DNA of 64,000 bases from JANMCE01 sp963791625 (GTDB lineage: Bacteria > Actinomycetota > Acidimicrobiia > Acidimicrobiales > Ilumatobacteraceae), in assembly GCA_963791625.1 (NCBI GenBank), contig CAWBTA010000015.1:620001-684000 (forward strand). Direction: 5' to 3'. Each line of letters opens with the position of its first letter. Position 1 is the stretch's first letter. This document shows positions 11,223 through 20,540 of the stretch, piece after piece. Both the position numbers and the translations under genes were made by a program. The notes beneath the pieces were generated by a model. It worked only from the letters and a program-made list of their open reading frames with translations. It did not search any database and had not been told where the DNA came from.

Positions 11223-13499
11223 ATGTCGAAAACCCCTCGCGGCGGGCGTCTCCTGGTCGCTTTTGCTTCTGTCTCTCTCCTGGCGACCTCCTGTGCGTCA
11301 ACGGCGGTTAGCGGTTCTCCCGTAGTAAAGCCGCTCGGTACGACGGCCGAGGACACCAGCACCACCAGCGACGCTGTGCTCCCGCGGCCAGGCACGACCA
11401 CCCCTCGAACATCCACGTCCGAGGTTCCTAACGGGTCGAACAGCACGTTGATCTGGAGGGCGTGTGGCGATGATGTCGTCGGCGACATCATCGCCAATCC
11501 CAACGGAGGCGTCCAAGCGTCGGACTTCGACTGCGCCACGATCTCGGTCCCGCTCGACTACAGCAAACCGACCGGACGCAAGATCGACATTGCCATGACA
11601 CGTTGGCAGGCCGCCGACGGCGGCACCCGCATCGGTTCGCTGCTCTTGAACCCCGGGGGGCCCGGGGGGTCGGGCCAGGATCTACTCGTCGGCGTTGTCA
11701 CTCAGAATGAGGCCAAGCTCATTGACTTGCACGACACGTTCGATCTGATTGGCTTTGACCCTCGCGGCGTGAACGGCTCGGAGGGGCTGAATTGCGTGGA
11801 CGGCCCAACGCTGGACAAGCAGTTCAACCTCGATCAGTCACCTGATACTCCGGAAGAAGCGCAGGCCAAGAAGGACTACGAAGATCTGATCAACAACGCC
11901 TGTAAGGCCAAGTACAGCGAAGACTTTCTGAGGCAGATCAACACCGAAAACACGGCGCGCGACATGGACCAGATCCGCATCGCGGTCGGCGATGAAAAGC
12001 TGAGCTACCTGGGTATCTCGTACGGCACCTATCTCGGCTCGGTGTACGCCACCCTGTTCCCCGACAAGGTACGCGCCATGGTGCTCGACGGCGCGTTCGA
12101 TCCAGCCGGTGAGGACGAAGTGGCCAGCAACGTGATTCAGCTCAAAGGTTTCGAAGGCGCATTCCAGAACTGGACCGCGTGGTGTGAAACAAGCGCCGTG
12201 TGCGCGTTCGGGCCCGGCGATATCGACAAGCGATGGTTGCAACTACGACAACAGCTCGACGACAAACCGATCAAGGGTGACGACACCCGCACCGTCAATC
12301 AGAGCACCTTTGTCGACGGGACGATCGCATCGCTCTACCAAAAGGCGCAGGGCTGGCCTGCCCTGGGCGCGGCGTTGAAGGCGGCCGAAACCGGTGACGG
12401 CTCGCTGCTGCTTCGTCTCGCCGATTCACAGGCCGGACGCCACGACGACGGGACCTACGACAGCATCGGCACGGCATTCGGGGTGATCTCCTGCACCTCA
12501 GGTCTCACCGGTACTCCACCCTCCGACAAGGAAGCGGCAGCCGCCGAGTTGCGGGCCGCGAGCCCACACTTCTCCGCGACGGCCACGGCCGAGGACTTCG
12601 GCCAATCGTGCGACGGCATTCCAACCGCCGCTGGTCCGACGCCGTTCGCTTATGCGGGAACGGGTCCGATACTCGTCATCGGCGGGAAGAACGATCCGGC
12701 CACCCCGTTCGTCTGGGCCGAAAAGATGGCCAAGGCGCTCGGACCGCAGGCGTCACTTCTGGCCTACGCAGGTGAGGGTCACTCCACCTGGCTCGAATCG
12801 GATTGCACCGACGCGTTCATCAACAGCACCCTGATCGACCTCAAGGCGGTTCCCCCGACCGAGTGCGCGGCGCAGGGAAAGAGCGACGCGGGCCTTCCAC
12901 CCTGGCTCAGGGACCTGCCCGCTATTCCGGGCGCTGCGGCGTCGGATATCTCGGATTTGCTCCCCCTCCTTGGGTTGGAATCCGAAGGCCTGCAGGGCCG
13001 CGTGGTGCTGTCCTCACAGTCGAAGACGGACGCGGCCAAGTCAGTCCAGACAGCGCTCACTTCTGCTGGCTGGAAGTCCGAGGGCGGCCAGAACGGGGTC
13101 CGTACCTACAGCCGCTCGGTTGGCGGTCAGAACGTGCAGGTGACAGCGCTTCCGCTCGGCACGAAGGAACTGGCCGACTCACCGTTTACCAAAGTCATCA
13201 GCGAGCAGATGCTGGCCGGGGGAAAGTGCGTGCTGCTGTTCTTCACCGCAGGCGTGACCGAACTACTGGGCGCGAAAGTCGGCGTCCCAGCGCCGAAGCT
13301 CGCGACGGGCGATGGTCATCTTGTGTACTTCGTCGGGGCCATCGGCGAAGCGCAGCGCCCGCTGCCAGGCGTACATGCGTGCCAGTGGGAAGTCATCGGA
13401 CATGCCGCCGGCACCGTGCACCTGCATGGCCCGGTCGACGATCTTGCCGGCCACGTTCGGGCCCGCAACCTTGATGGCCGAGATCTCGACGTTGGCTGA
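11223..13499 (+). CDS. Secreted alpha/beta-hydrolase (tripeptidyl aminopeptidase-like), probable lipoprotein
   Basis: The N-terminus has a signal peptide ending in a possible lipobox (SLLATSC). A serine/threonine-rich spacer and an alpha/beta-hydrolase of the Streptomyces TAP type follow: LLNPGGPGGSGQDLL (oxyanion region), IGFDPRGVNGS, nucleophile GISYGTYLGSVYA, acid in VIGGKNDPATPF and histidine in GEGHSTWLE. The catalytic triad is complete, so a secreted exo-peptidase or esterase role is likely. After the hydrolase an extra domain of about 90 residues runs to KCVLLFFTAG. The frame then stays open for about 240 more bases across the 3' end of the convergent acyl-CoA dehydrogenase. That tail is probably not genuine; a shift of one base near 13250 would end the protein at a TGA about 13256. 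Confidence 0.8.
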   Translation: MSKTPRGGRLLVAFASVSLLATSCASTAVSGSPVVKPLGTTAEDTSTTSDAVLPRPGTTTPRTSTSEVPNGSNSTLIWRACGDDVVGDIIANPNGGVQASDFDCATISVPLDYSKPTGRKIDIAMTRWQAADGGTRIGSLLLNPGGPGGSGQDLLVGVVTQNEAKLIDLHDTFDLIGFDPRGVNGSEGLNCVDGPTLDKQFNLDQSPDTPEEAQAKKDYEDLINNACKAKYSEDFLRQINTENTARDMDQIRIAVGDEKLSYLGISYGTYLGSVYATLFPDKVRAMVLDGAFDPAGEDEVASNVIQLKGFEGAFQNWTAWCETSAVCAFGPGDIDKRWLQLRQQLDDKPIKGDDTRTVNQSTFVDGTIASLYQKAQGWPALGAALKAAETGDGSLLLRLADSQAGRHDDGTYDSIGTAFGVISCTSGLTGTPPSDKEAAAAELRAASPHFSATATAEDFGQSCDGIPTAAGPTPFAYAGTGPILVIGGKNDPATPFVWAEKMAKALGPQASLLAYAGEGHSTWLESDCTDAFINSTLIDLKAVPPTECAAQGKSDAGLPPWLRDLPAIPGAAASDISDLLPLLGLESEGLQGRVVLSSQSKTDAAKSVQTALTSAGWKSEGGQNGVRTYSRSVGGQNVQVTALPLGTKELADSPFTKVISEQMLAGGKCVLLFFTAGVTELLGAKVGVPAPKLATGDGHLVYFVGAIGEAQRPLPGVHACQWEVIGHAAGTVHLHGPVDDLAGHVRARNLDGRDLDVG

Positions 13500-14483
13500 T
13501 TTGTTGCCAACGGTGTCCATCAGCCACGCAGTCTTGAAGGTGAGTAGGCGGATCATCTCAAGATCGATACGGCTCTCGGCAATCCAGTCCTGAATGTTGG
13601 AGCGATCGGCAACGCGCTTGCCGAACGTGGTGCGGGTGAGCGCCCGCTTGCACATCAGCTCAAGCGCCCGTTCGCCCACGCCGATCGAGCGCATGCAGTG
13701 ATGGATGCGTCCCGGCCCAAGGCGAGCCTGGCCGATGGCGAAGCCGTCACCCTCGTCCGCGATGATGTTGCTGGCCGGCACCCGAACGTTGTCGAACTCC
13801 AGCTCGCAATGGCCCTCCTGGTCCTGATAGCCGAACACCGGAAGTGCTCGCGTAATGGTGAGGCCCGGCGTGCCCATCGGCACCAGAATCTGGCTCTGAC
13901 GACGATGCGGCGCGGCGTTCGGGTCGGTCTGGCCCATCACGATAAAGACCTTGCAGTTCGGGTGCATCGCTCCAGAGATCCACCACTTGCGTCCGTTCAG
14001 CACGTAGCTGTCACCGTCACGTTGAATCGACAAGCGGATGTTCGTGGCGTCCGACGACGCGACATCGGGCTCGGTCATGGCGAAGGCGGAGCGGATTTCG
14101 CCTTCAAGCAGTGGACGAAGCCACATGTCTTTTTGCTCATCGGTACCGAACATCGTCAACACTTCCATGTTGCCGGTGTCGGGCGCCGAGCAGTTCATGG
14201 TTTCAGCGGCAATGGAACTACGGCCCATGATTTCGCACAGCGGCGCGTACTCAAGGTTGGTGAGCCCCGGACCCCATTCCTTGTGCGGTTGGAACAGGTT
14301 CCAAAGCCCGCGTTTGCGTGCTTCAAGTTTCAGTTCCTCCATGATGGCGGGCTGATGGTGCTCGTTGCCCGACGCATGAATTTGGGCTTCGTAGACGGCC
14401 TCATTCGGGTAGATGCACTCATCCATGAAGGCGAGCAGCTTTTCGCGGTAGTCGACGCAACGATCTGAGAAGGCGAATTCCAT
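13263..14483 (-). CDS. Acyl-CoA dehydrogenase
   Basis: This 406-residue flavoprotein of the ACAD family has FAMTEPDVASSDATNI (FAD/substrate motif, residues about 137-152), NGRKWWISGAMHP, the middle-domain end QEGHCELEFDNVRVPASNII and the C-terminal helical domain with QVHGAGGMSDDFPLARMYAWQRALRFADGPDEVHK. The sequence resembles the ACAD10/11-type and FadE-type enzymes that act on longer or branched acyl-CoAs. Start at 14483 is supported by the family-like N-terminus MEFAFSDRCVDYREKLLAFMDE. It runs convergent with the hydrolase, whose open frame overlaps its 3' end. Confidence 0.9.
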   Translation of the reverse strand: MEFAFSDRCVDYREKLLAFMDECIYPNEAVYEAQIHASGNEHHQPAIMEELKLEARKRGLWNLFQPHKEWGPGLTNLEYAPLCEIMGRSSIAAETMNCSAPDTGNMEVLTMFGTDEQKDMWLRPLLEGEIRSAFAMTEPDVASSDATNIRLSIQRDGDSYVLNGRKWWISGAMHPNCKVFIVMGQTDPNAAPHRRQSQILVPMGTPGLTITRALPVFGYQDQEGHCELEFDNVRVPASNIIADEGDGFAIGQARLGPGRIHHCMRSIGVGERALELMCKRALTRTTFGKRVADRSNIQDWIAESRIDLEMIRLLTFKTAWLMDTVGNKSANVEISAIKVAGPNVAGKIVDRAMQVHGAGGMSDDFPLARMYAWQRALRFADGPDEVHKMTIARRELRRWDADFRAQ

Positions 14484-14579
14484 GGATGCACAGTAGGCGT
14501 TTCCGACGGGTACCGGATTGACAGGGAATTCTCAGAATGGTCACAGCTGCACCTTGCACAGCCTGCACAGACTGACAGC

Positions 14580-15860
14580 ATGAAGACCGTGGAGACACCC
14601 GACCTCGAACTGGTCCTTGTGGCCCGCAACCAGGCAGCCGATCTGGCGCAGATCGCTCGACGCGTGCACCAGTACGTCACCTATGCATATCCCGGCACCT
14701 GGCACATGACCATCGTTGACCATGCCTCAAGCGACGGCACGTGGGCTGAGGCCGAACGAGCGGCAAGCAGCCTGCGAGCAACGTCGGCTCGTCATCTACC
14801 CCAGCAGCTGAGCCGCAAGGCGCTTCACAATGAGTTCTCCTCAAGTGAGGCATCGACCGCCGCGTTCCTTGTTGCCGCACCCGACATGGACCTCGATGAC
14901 ATGCTGGCGCCGCTGTTGCGTGCTGCGGCCATCGTGACCCGAACCGGCTTCTCGCGCCGCCAACTGCTGAGCGGCGCGGGCGGAGTCGGCGCGCTGGCCT
15001 TGCTCGCCGCGTGCAGTTCGAAGGCGAGCACTGCGGCACCGACGTCGACAACGTCGGCGCAACCGGCCTCGACGGTCTCAGCGAACGCGCCGACGTCAGC
15101 TCCGGCATCGTCGGGTGCCACCACGGTGGGCTCGACCGCGGCCACCACCGTTCCCGTCGTTCCGACGACCGCGGCGACCGCCACCCCCGGCGTGGCCGTC
15201 CTGGCAGCCGAGATGACCGAGGGTCCCTACTGGCTCGACCTCAACGTCGTCCGAAGCGACATTCGTGAAGATCAACAAGGTGCGCCGCTCACCATGAAAC
15301 TCGCCGTTGTCGACGTTGCCACTGGCAAGCCCATTGAGGGCGCCAACGTCGATATCTGGCATTGCAGCGCGGACGGCATCTACTCCGGCTTCACGGGTGC
15401 CAGTGCCGCCGCCAATCCTGGTGGCGGCAACCCGCCCCCCGGGGCGCCAGCAGGAGGCCAAGCGGGTGGCCCACCGCCCGGCGGCCGAGGCGGCCCCGGC
15501 GGCGGCGCACAGAAGGGGGACGACACGACCTTTCTCCGCGGTATCCAGCCAACCGACAAAGCGGGCATCGCAACGTTCATCACCGTGTACCCCGGCTGGT
15601 ACAACGGCCGAACCGTGCACATCCACGTCAAGGTCAATGTAGGTGGCAGAACGATCCACACGGGCCAGCTCTTCTTCGACGACACCTACACCGACACCGT
15701 CTTCAAGGACAACGCTCCCTACAACGCCCGCTCAGCGCGCCAGATGCGGAACACCAACGACGGCATCTTCAATGGCGGAGGCGCAGCATCGATCTTCGCC
15801 ATCACCAAGGACGACAAGGGATACGCCGGGTCAATGACGATGGGTGTGCAGACCTCGTAG
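14580..15860 (+). CDS. Tat-exported intradiol ring-cleavage dioxygenase-like protein with GT2-like N-terminal region
   Basis: Three parts are visible. Residues 1-118 look like a degenerate glycosyltransferase-2 N-terminal half (LVARNQAADLAQIARRVHQYV, HMTIVDHASSDGTWAEAE, AAPDMDLDDMLAPLL). Residues 119-145 form a Tat/lipoprotein signal: GFSRRQLLSG, hydrophobic stretch, LLAAC with Cys145. After a Ser/Thr/Ala-rich linker comes an intradiol dioxygenase core: EMTEGPYWLDLNVVRSDI, ANVDIWHCSADGIYSGF, ITVYPGWYNGRTVHIHVKV. The core shows the tyrosine and HIH iron ligands expected for catechol/protocatechuate cleavage. A Gly/Pro-rich insert interrupts the domain (residues about 278-315). A GTG at 14934 just before the twin arginines could be the true start, leaving the upstream part untranslated or separate. 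Confidence 0.75.
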   Translation: MKTVETPDLELVLVARNQAADLAQIARRVHQYVTYAYPGTWHMTIVDHASSDGTWAEAERAASSLRATSARHLPQQLSRKALHNEFSSSEASTAAFLVAAPDMDLDDMLAPLLRAAAIVTRTGFSRRQLLSGAGGVGALALLAACSSKASTAAPTSTTSAQPASTVSANAPTSAPASSGATTVGSTAATTVPVVPTTAATATPGVAVLAAEMTEGPYWLDLNVVRSDIREDQQGAPLTMKLAVVDVATGKPIEGANVDIWHCSADGIYSGFTGASAAANPGGGNPPPGAPAGGQAGGPPPGGRGGPGGGAQKGDDTTFLRGIQPTDKAGIATFITVYPGWYNGRTVHIHVKVNVGGRTIHTGQLFFDDTYTDTVFKDNAPYNARSARQMRNTNDGIFNGGGAASIFAITKDDKGYAGSMTMGVQTS

Positions 15861-15869
15861 CCTCGGGCG

Positions 15870-16739
15870 ATGCGCCTCTGGCCGAAACACTGGCACCCCG
15901 AAACGTGGATCTGCTCTATGCAGGGTCATGCGGCACCGGCGGCGCACGCCGCGTTCGTCGGCGTTGATGACGCCCCGCTCGGGGCCGAACTTGCCGATGG
16001 TCGCCGGTTGGCTCGCTGTCTTCGCTGCGACTCCTGGATCGAACACGTTGCGCCGTCCGGCAAAGACATCAAGTACCAGACCATTCCCCCACTCGGTCAA
16101 CTCGAGAAGCCACGCCGCGGCAAGCCCTTGCACGAGGCAATCGGCATGCGCCTCATCGCTATCAACAAAGGTACCCACGCGCTCGGTTTCACGCTGGTGG
16201 CCATTGGCCTCACGCTGACGCGCACCAACCTGTTTGCGCTGAAGAACTGGGCGCAGCGCGTGCTGGACTTTGTGCAGGGCCCGCTCAATGACGCCGGCCA
16301 GCAACACAGCCAATCCTGGGTGGGGCGTCAGCTCGAGCACGTCTTGGATCTCAAGACCGGCACCATCACCGTTCTGTTGTCACTGGCCGTGCTCTATGCG
16401 GCCGTGGAATGGGTGGAGGCGGTAGGCCTTTGGAAGGAAAAACGTTGGGCTGAGTATCTGACGGTGATTGCGACCGCCGGATTCATCCCGCTCGAAGTGA
16501 AAGAACTGCTCCACAAAGTCACATTCTTCCGAGTGTTCGCCCTCATTACGAACCTTGCCTTACTGATCTGGCTGATCTACAACAAGCGGCTGTTCGGAGC
16601 ACGCGGAGGTCACCCCGCCATGCTTGCTCATGACGACGTCGATTGGAACGCCGTGCTCCACACGCCGACCCCAGCCAAGGGCAGACTCATCCGCGATGAA
16701 ATCGAGCGAGTCGTTCCAACTGCAACTACTTCAGCGTAG
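15870..16739 (+). CDS. DUF2127 family membrane protein
   Basis: A 289-residue protein. The N-terminal soluble part carries CxxC-like pairs (WICSMQGH and LARCLRCDSWI) that may form a small zinc ribbon. Four hydrophobic segments follow (THALGFTLVAIGLTL, TITVLLSLAVLYAAVEW, YLTVIATAGFIPLEV, FFRVFALITNLALLIWLIY). This arrangement is seen in actinobacterial DUF2127 proteins of unknown function. It begins 10 bases after the dioxygenase stop, so co-transcription is plausible. Its last 14 bases overlap the 3' end of the convergent rsgA. Confidence 0.7.
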   Translation: MRLWPKHWHPETWICSMQGHAAPAAHAAFVGVDDAPLGAELADGRRLARCLRCDSWIEHVAPSGKDIKYQTIPPLGQLEKPRRGKPLHEAIGMRLIAINKGTHALGFTLVAIGLTLTRTNLFALKNWAQRVLDFVQGPLNDAGQQHSQSWVGRQLEHVLDLKTGTITVLLSLAVLYAAVEWVEAVGLWKEKRWAEYLTVIATAGFIPLEVKELLHKVTFFRVFALITNLALLIWLIYNKRLFGARGGHPAMLAHDDVDWNAVLHTPTPAKGRLIRDEIERVVPTATTSA

Positions 16740-17742
16740 GTTTCGGCTTCCGCCTGCCACGCTTGTCGCCTGCTTTGGTCTGGGCCTTCACTTCGTCTTC
16801 AAAGCGTTCGAGTTCGTCGATGAGATGAAGCAGGTGACGCAATCGATCCGGGTCGAGTTCGTTGTTGGCAATGGCCTCCTGGAGCGCACAGCCGGGCTCG
16901 GCGTTGTGCTTGCAGTCACGGAAACGGCAATGGTCCATCAGGTCGAAGATGTCGGCGAAGGCCCGCTCGATACCGTTGCCTTCACCCCAAAGGGCCACGG
17001 CACGTAGACCGGGCGTGTCGATGAGGAAGCCACCTTTCGGCAGATCGATCAACTGCGCAGCAACGGTGGTGTGTCGACCTCGCTGATCACCCTCACGAAT
17101 CTCTCCGGTGTCCTGCACGTTGTGGCCAACGAGCGCATTCACCAGTGTCGACTTGCCGACGCCCGACGCACCGAGCAGGGCCACGGTCTTGCCGCCCGCG
17201 GTGTATTCCAACAACGCATCCATGCCGGTGTTCAGCACGGAACTCACGGCGTGGACCGGCGCACCGAGTGCGGTGACCGCGACTTCCATCACGTCGGACT
17301 CGACGTTGTCGGCAATGTCGGCCTTGGTCAGCACGACAACCGGTTGCGCTCCGGAGTCGTACGCCAGCACCAGTTCGCGTTCGAGTCGTCGCTGCTTGGG
17401 CGGCGAGGACAGCGCGTGCACCAGGAACACGACATCGACATTGGCCGCAAGCGTGTCGGTCTGCGCTCGTGATCCTTCGAACGACGCCCGCCGGATGAAC
17501 GCCGAGATACGCGGCAGGACCTCGGCGACCCGCTCGCCGTCGGGCGAAATTACTACCCAATCACCCACGGCTACCGCGGCGCCGATATTGCGCACACGCA
17601 GCAACTCACCATCGCCCGTATCAATCGTGGACCAGCCTCGATCGAGCCGACGAACGCGGCCCACCGGCTCGGGACAACCGAGCTTTTTCCATGCGTCGTC
17701 GTAGGTGTCATTCCATCCCAAACGGGATCGACCGGCGGTCAC
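16726..17742 (-). CDS. rsgA: Ribosome small subunit-dependent GTPase A
   Basis: This is a circularly permuted GTPase of the RsgA/YjeQ family. An N-terminal OB-fold (GWSTIDTGDGELLRVRNIGAAVAVGDWVV) is followed by G4 LTKADIAD, G1 P-loop LLGASGVGKSTLVNAL, G2 region GDQRGRHTTVAAQLI and G3 IDTPGLR. The C-terminal zinc module reads DHCRFRDCKHNAEPGCAL. It helps the 30S subunit mature. GTG 17742 gives a family-sized protein of 338 residues; an ATG at 17808 would add an arginine-rich leader that looks non-native. It is divergent from topA with about 100 bases between. Confidence 0.92.
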   Translation of the reverse strand: MTAGRSRLGWNDTYDDAWKKLGCPEPVGRVRRLDRGWSTIDTGDGELLRVRNIGAAVAVGDWVVISPDGERVAEVLPRISAFIRRASFEGSRAQTDTLAANVDVVFLVHALSSPPKQRRLERELVLAYDSGAQPVVVLTKADIADNVESDVMEVAVTALGAPVHAVSSVLNTGMDALLEYTAGGKTVALLGASGVGKSTLVNALVGHNVQDTGEIREGDQRGRHTTVAAQLIDLPKGGFLIDTPGLRAVALWGEGNGIERAFADIFDLMDHCRFRDCKHNAEPGCALQEAIANNELDPDRLRHLLHLIDELERFEDEVKAQTKAGDKRGRRKPKPTLK

Positions 17743-17840
17743 GCCAGGCAACCTACAGCGGTTTTTCTCCCACGCTCCACGAGGTTGTTTTGCCGAGCGC
17801 CTTGACAAAGACCCTCTCTTGCCGATTGCCTACAGCAGTA

Positions 17841-20483
17841 ATGGCCCGCGCACTCGTCATCGTCGAATCTCCAGCCAAGGCCAAGAAGGTCGCCGAGTTT
17901 CTTGGTGCCGGCTACGACGTGCGCGCCTCCATCGGGCACGTGGCTGACCTCCCTTCGAAGGGTCTGGCCGTCGATGTCAATGACAATTTCAAGCCGACCT
18001 ACGAGCTGACGCTGCGCGGAAAAGACGTGATCAAAGAGTTGAAGGCCCTGTTAAAGGATGCCTCAGAGCTCTATCTGGCTACCGACGAGGATCGCGAAGG
18101 GGAATCGATCAGCTGGCACCTTTTGGAGCAGCTCAAGCCCAAGGTTCCGGTCAAACGCATGGTGTTCCACGAGATCACCAAGACCGCTATCGCGCACGCT
18201 GTCGCCAACCCGCGCTCGCTCGACTACGGCCTTGTCGACGCGGCCGAAACCCGTCGCATCCTCGATCGCCTGTACGGCTATGAGGTGTCGCCGGTGCTGT
18301 GGCGCCGCGTCAACCGCGGTCTATCGGCTGGCCGCGTGCAGTCGCCGACTATTCGCTTGGTCGTCGAGCGTGAGCGTGAGCGCATTGCGTTCGTTGCCGC
18401 CGGCTACTGGGACATCGAAGCAGCGATCGCGACGGCTCCAGCCTTCAACGCAACGTTGGTGGCACTCGACGGCGTGAAGGTGGCAACCGGCAAAGAGTTC
18501 GACAGTCACGGCAAGCCGAAGCCGAACGTGACGGTACTGAACGAAGCGCGAGCCCGATCGTTGGCCGATGGCCTCGATGGCAAGCCGTTCGACGTGCGAT
18601 CGGTGGAAGAAAAGCCGTACCGCTCGTCACCCAAGGCTCCGTTCATGACATCGACCCTGCAGCAGGAGGGCGGGCGCAAGCTTCGCCTGTCGGCCAGCCA
18701 GGTGATGCGCGTTGCGCAAGGTCTGTACGAGCGGGGCTACATCACCTACATGCGTACCGACAACGTCGTGCTGTCGGAGGAAGCTCTGGGCGAAGCGCGC
18801 GGTGCGGTCACCAAGGCCTATGGCGAGAAGTTCCTCGCGGCCGGCATTCGCACCTACGCCACCAAGATCAAGAACGCGCAGGAGGCTCACGAGGCTATCC
18901 GTCCGACCACGCCGTTCCGTGCACCCGAAGTGGTCGCCGGCGAGTTGAACGGCCAGGAGCTGTCGCTCTATCGCCTGGTGTGGCAACGCACGCTTGCCAG
19001 CCAAATGGCCGATGCCGTCGGCACCACTGTCTCGGTCCGCCTCGGTGCGGTTGCCACTGATTCGACCGACTGCGAGTTTGCTGCGTCGGGCACCACCATT
19101 ACGTTCCCCGGCTATCGTCAGGTGTACGTCGAATCCTCCGACGATGAGGCGGCTGATGAGAAGGAAGCACTGCTGCCCGTTCTCACCAAGGGCCAGTCGG
19201 TTGCGGTCAAGTCTTTGACCCCGAACGGACATGTCACGTCTCCGCCGGCCCGTTTCACTGAAGCGTCCATCATCAAGCGGTTAGAAGAACTCGGCATCGG
19301 CCGACCGTCCACATATGCATCCATCATCACCACCGTGCTTGATCGCGGATACGTGTGGAAGAAGGGCCAGGCGCTCGTTCCCACGTGGACTGCCTTTGCC
19401 GTGGTCGGGCTCATGGAGAAGCACTTCGACAACCTGGTCGACTACGAATTCACCGCTCGTATGGAAGAGGACCTCGACTCCATCGCACGTAACGAGACCG
19501 CCAAGGGTGCATGGCTGAAGCAGTTCTATTTCGGCAACGACGCCGAGTTGCATGGTCTGAAACGTCTGGTGGAGGAGAACCTCGACGAGATCGACGCGGC
19601 CGAAATCAACACTTTCCCTATCGGTCATGACGCCGACGGAAACGACGTTGTCGTGAAGCCCGGCAAGTACGGGCCCTACGTCAAGCGGCTGGAAGACACT
19701 GCGTCGGTCCCCGACGATCTGACACCCGACGAACTCACGGTGGAGAAGGCGCTCGAGCTGTTGGCCGCCCCCAAGAGTGACGTCGCCATCGGCGAGATCG
19801 ACGGTCTACCCGTGTACGCCAAGAACGGTCGCTTCGGCCCGTACGTGCAGTGGGGCGACGCCGACAACTTCCCACCTGGCGAAGCCAAGCCGCGCATGTC
19901 ATCACTTTTCAAGACGATGACGTTGGAACGCATCACACTCTCGGACGCGAAGGACCTGCTGTCACTCCCTCGCAAACTCGGCGAACACGACGGCGAGCCT
20001 GTCACTGCACAGAACGGCAAGTTCGGCCCGTACGTCGCCCGTGGTAAAGAGAGCCGCTCGATCGGCACCGAGGAGCAGCTGCTCACCATCACGCTTCCCG
20101 AGGCGCTCGAGTACCTGGCGCAGCCTCGCACCTACGGCGCCCGTGGTGCGCCCAAGCCGCCGCTGCGTGAGTTCGGGGTCGACCCCATCAGCTCGCGCCC
20201 AGTCGTTGCCAAGGAGGGCCGCTTCGGCATCTACGTGACCGATGGTGAGACCAACGCCAGCCTCACCAAAGGCGACCGCCTTGAGGCCATGACCGACGAA
20301 CGAGCACACGAGTTGCTGGCGATTCGTCGCGAGGCCGGACCGTCCACCAAGAAGGCCGGCGCCCGCAAAGCGGCTGCGCCCAGGAAGGCAGCTGCCCCCA
20401 AGGCCGCCGGCGCGAAGAAGGCTCCGGCCAAGAAGGCTGCCGGAGCGAAGAAGGCCGCCGCCAAGAAGGCGACCGAGTCGTAG
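17841..20483 (+). CDS. topA: DNA topoisomerase I
   Basis: An 880-residue type IA topoisomerase starting MARALVIVESPAKAKKVAEFLG at ATG 17841. The Toprim acidic motif is LATDEDREGESISWHL, and the catalytic tyrosine is Tyr303 in GYITYMRTDN. The decatenation region and the RPSTYASIITT motif follow. The C-terminus has several repeats of the actinobacterial type (each with KNGRFGPYVQWG-like cores, at about residues 595, 660, 725 and 795) instead of zinc fingers, then a lysine/alanine tail of about 45 residues. The protein relaxes negative supercoils. The lysine-rich tail is known in actinobacterial TopA to aid processivity. The gene appears intact. Confidence 0.96.
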   Translation: MARALVIVESPAKAKKVAEFLGAGYDVRASIGHVADLPSKGLAVDVNDNFKPTYELTLRGKDVIKELKALLKDASELYLATDEDREGESISWHLLEQLKPKVPVKRMVFHEITKTAIAHAVANPRSLDYGLVDAAETRRILDRLYGYEVSPVLWRRVNRGLSAGRVQSPTIRLVVERERERIAFVAAGYWDIEAAIATAPAFNATLVALDGVKVATGKEFDSHGKPKPNVTVLNEARARSLADGLDGKPFDVRSVEEKPYRSSPKAPFMTSTLQQEGGRKLRLSASQVMRVAQGLYERGYITYMRTDNVVLSEEALGEARGAVTKAYGEKFLAAGIRTYATKIKNAQEAHEAIRPTTPFRAPEVVAGELNGQELSLYRLVWQRTLASQMADAVGTTVSVRLGAVATDSTDCEFAASGTTITFPGYRQVYVESSDDEAADEKEALLPVLTKGQSVAVKSLTPNGHVTSPPARFTEASIIKRLEELGIGRPSTYASIITTVLDRGYVWKKGQALVPTWTAFAVVGLMEKHFDNLVDYEFTARMEEDLDSIARNETAKGAWLKQFYFGNDAELHGLKRLVEENLDEIDAAEINTFPIGHDADGNDVVVKPGKYGPYVKRLEDTASVPDDLTPDELTVEKALELLAAPKSDVAIGEIDGLPVYAKNGRFGPYVQWGDADNFPPGEAKPRMSSLFKTMTLERITLSDAKDLLSLPRKLGEHDGEPVTAQNGKFGPYVARGKESRSIGTEEQLLTITLPEALEYLAQPRTYGARGAPKPPLREFGVDPISSRPVVAKEGRFGIYVTDGETNASLTKGDRLEAMTDERAHELLAIRREAGPSTKKAGARKAAAPRKAAAPKAAGAKKAPAKKAAGAKKAAAKKATES

Positions 20484-20540
20484 CCCTTTGCGAACCTGTG
20501 TGAATGCATCCTCGCGAGCCGATCACGTATCGTCTGCGCC

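Noticed and set aside
10430..11539. 369-residue open frame on the - strand
   Set aside because: Antisense to nhaA and the start of the secreted hydrolase; serine/arginine/threonine-rich with no motif.
20330..20480. Lysine/alanine repeats at the topA 3' end as a DNA repeat element
   Set aside because: This is the known lysine-rich C-terminal tail of actinobacterial TopA.
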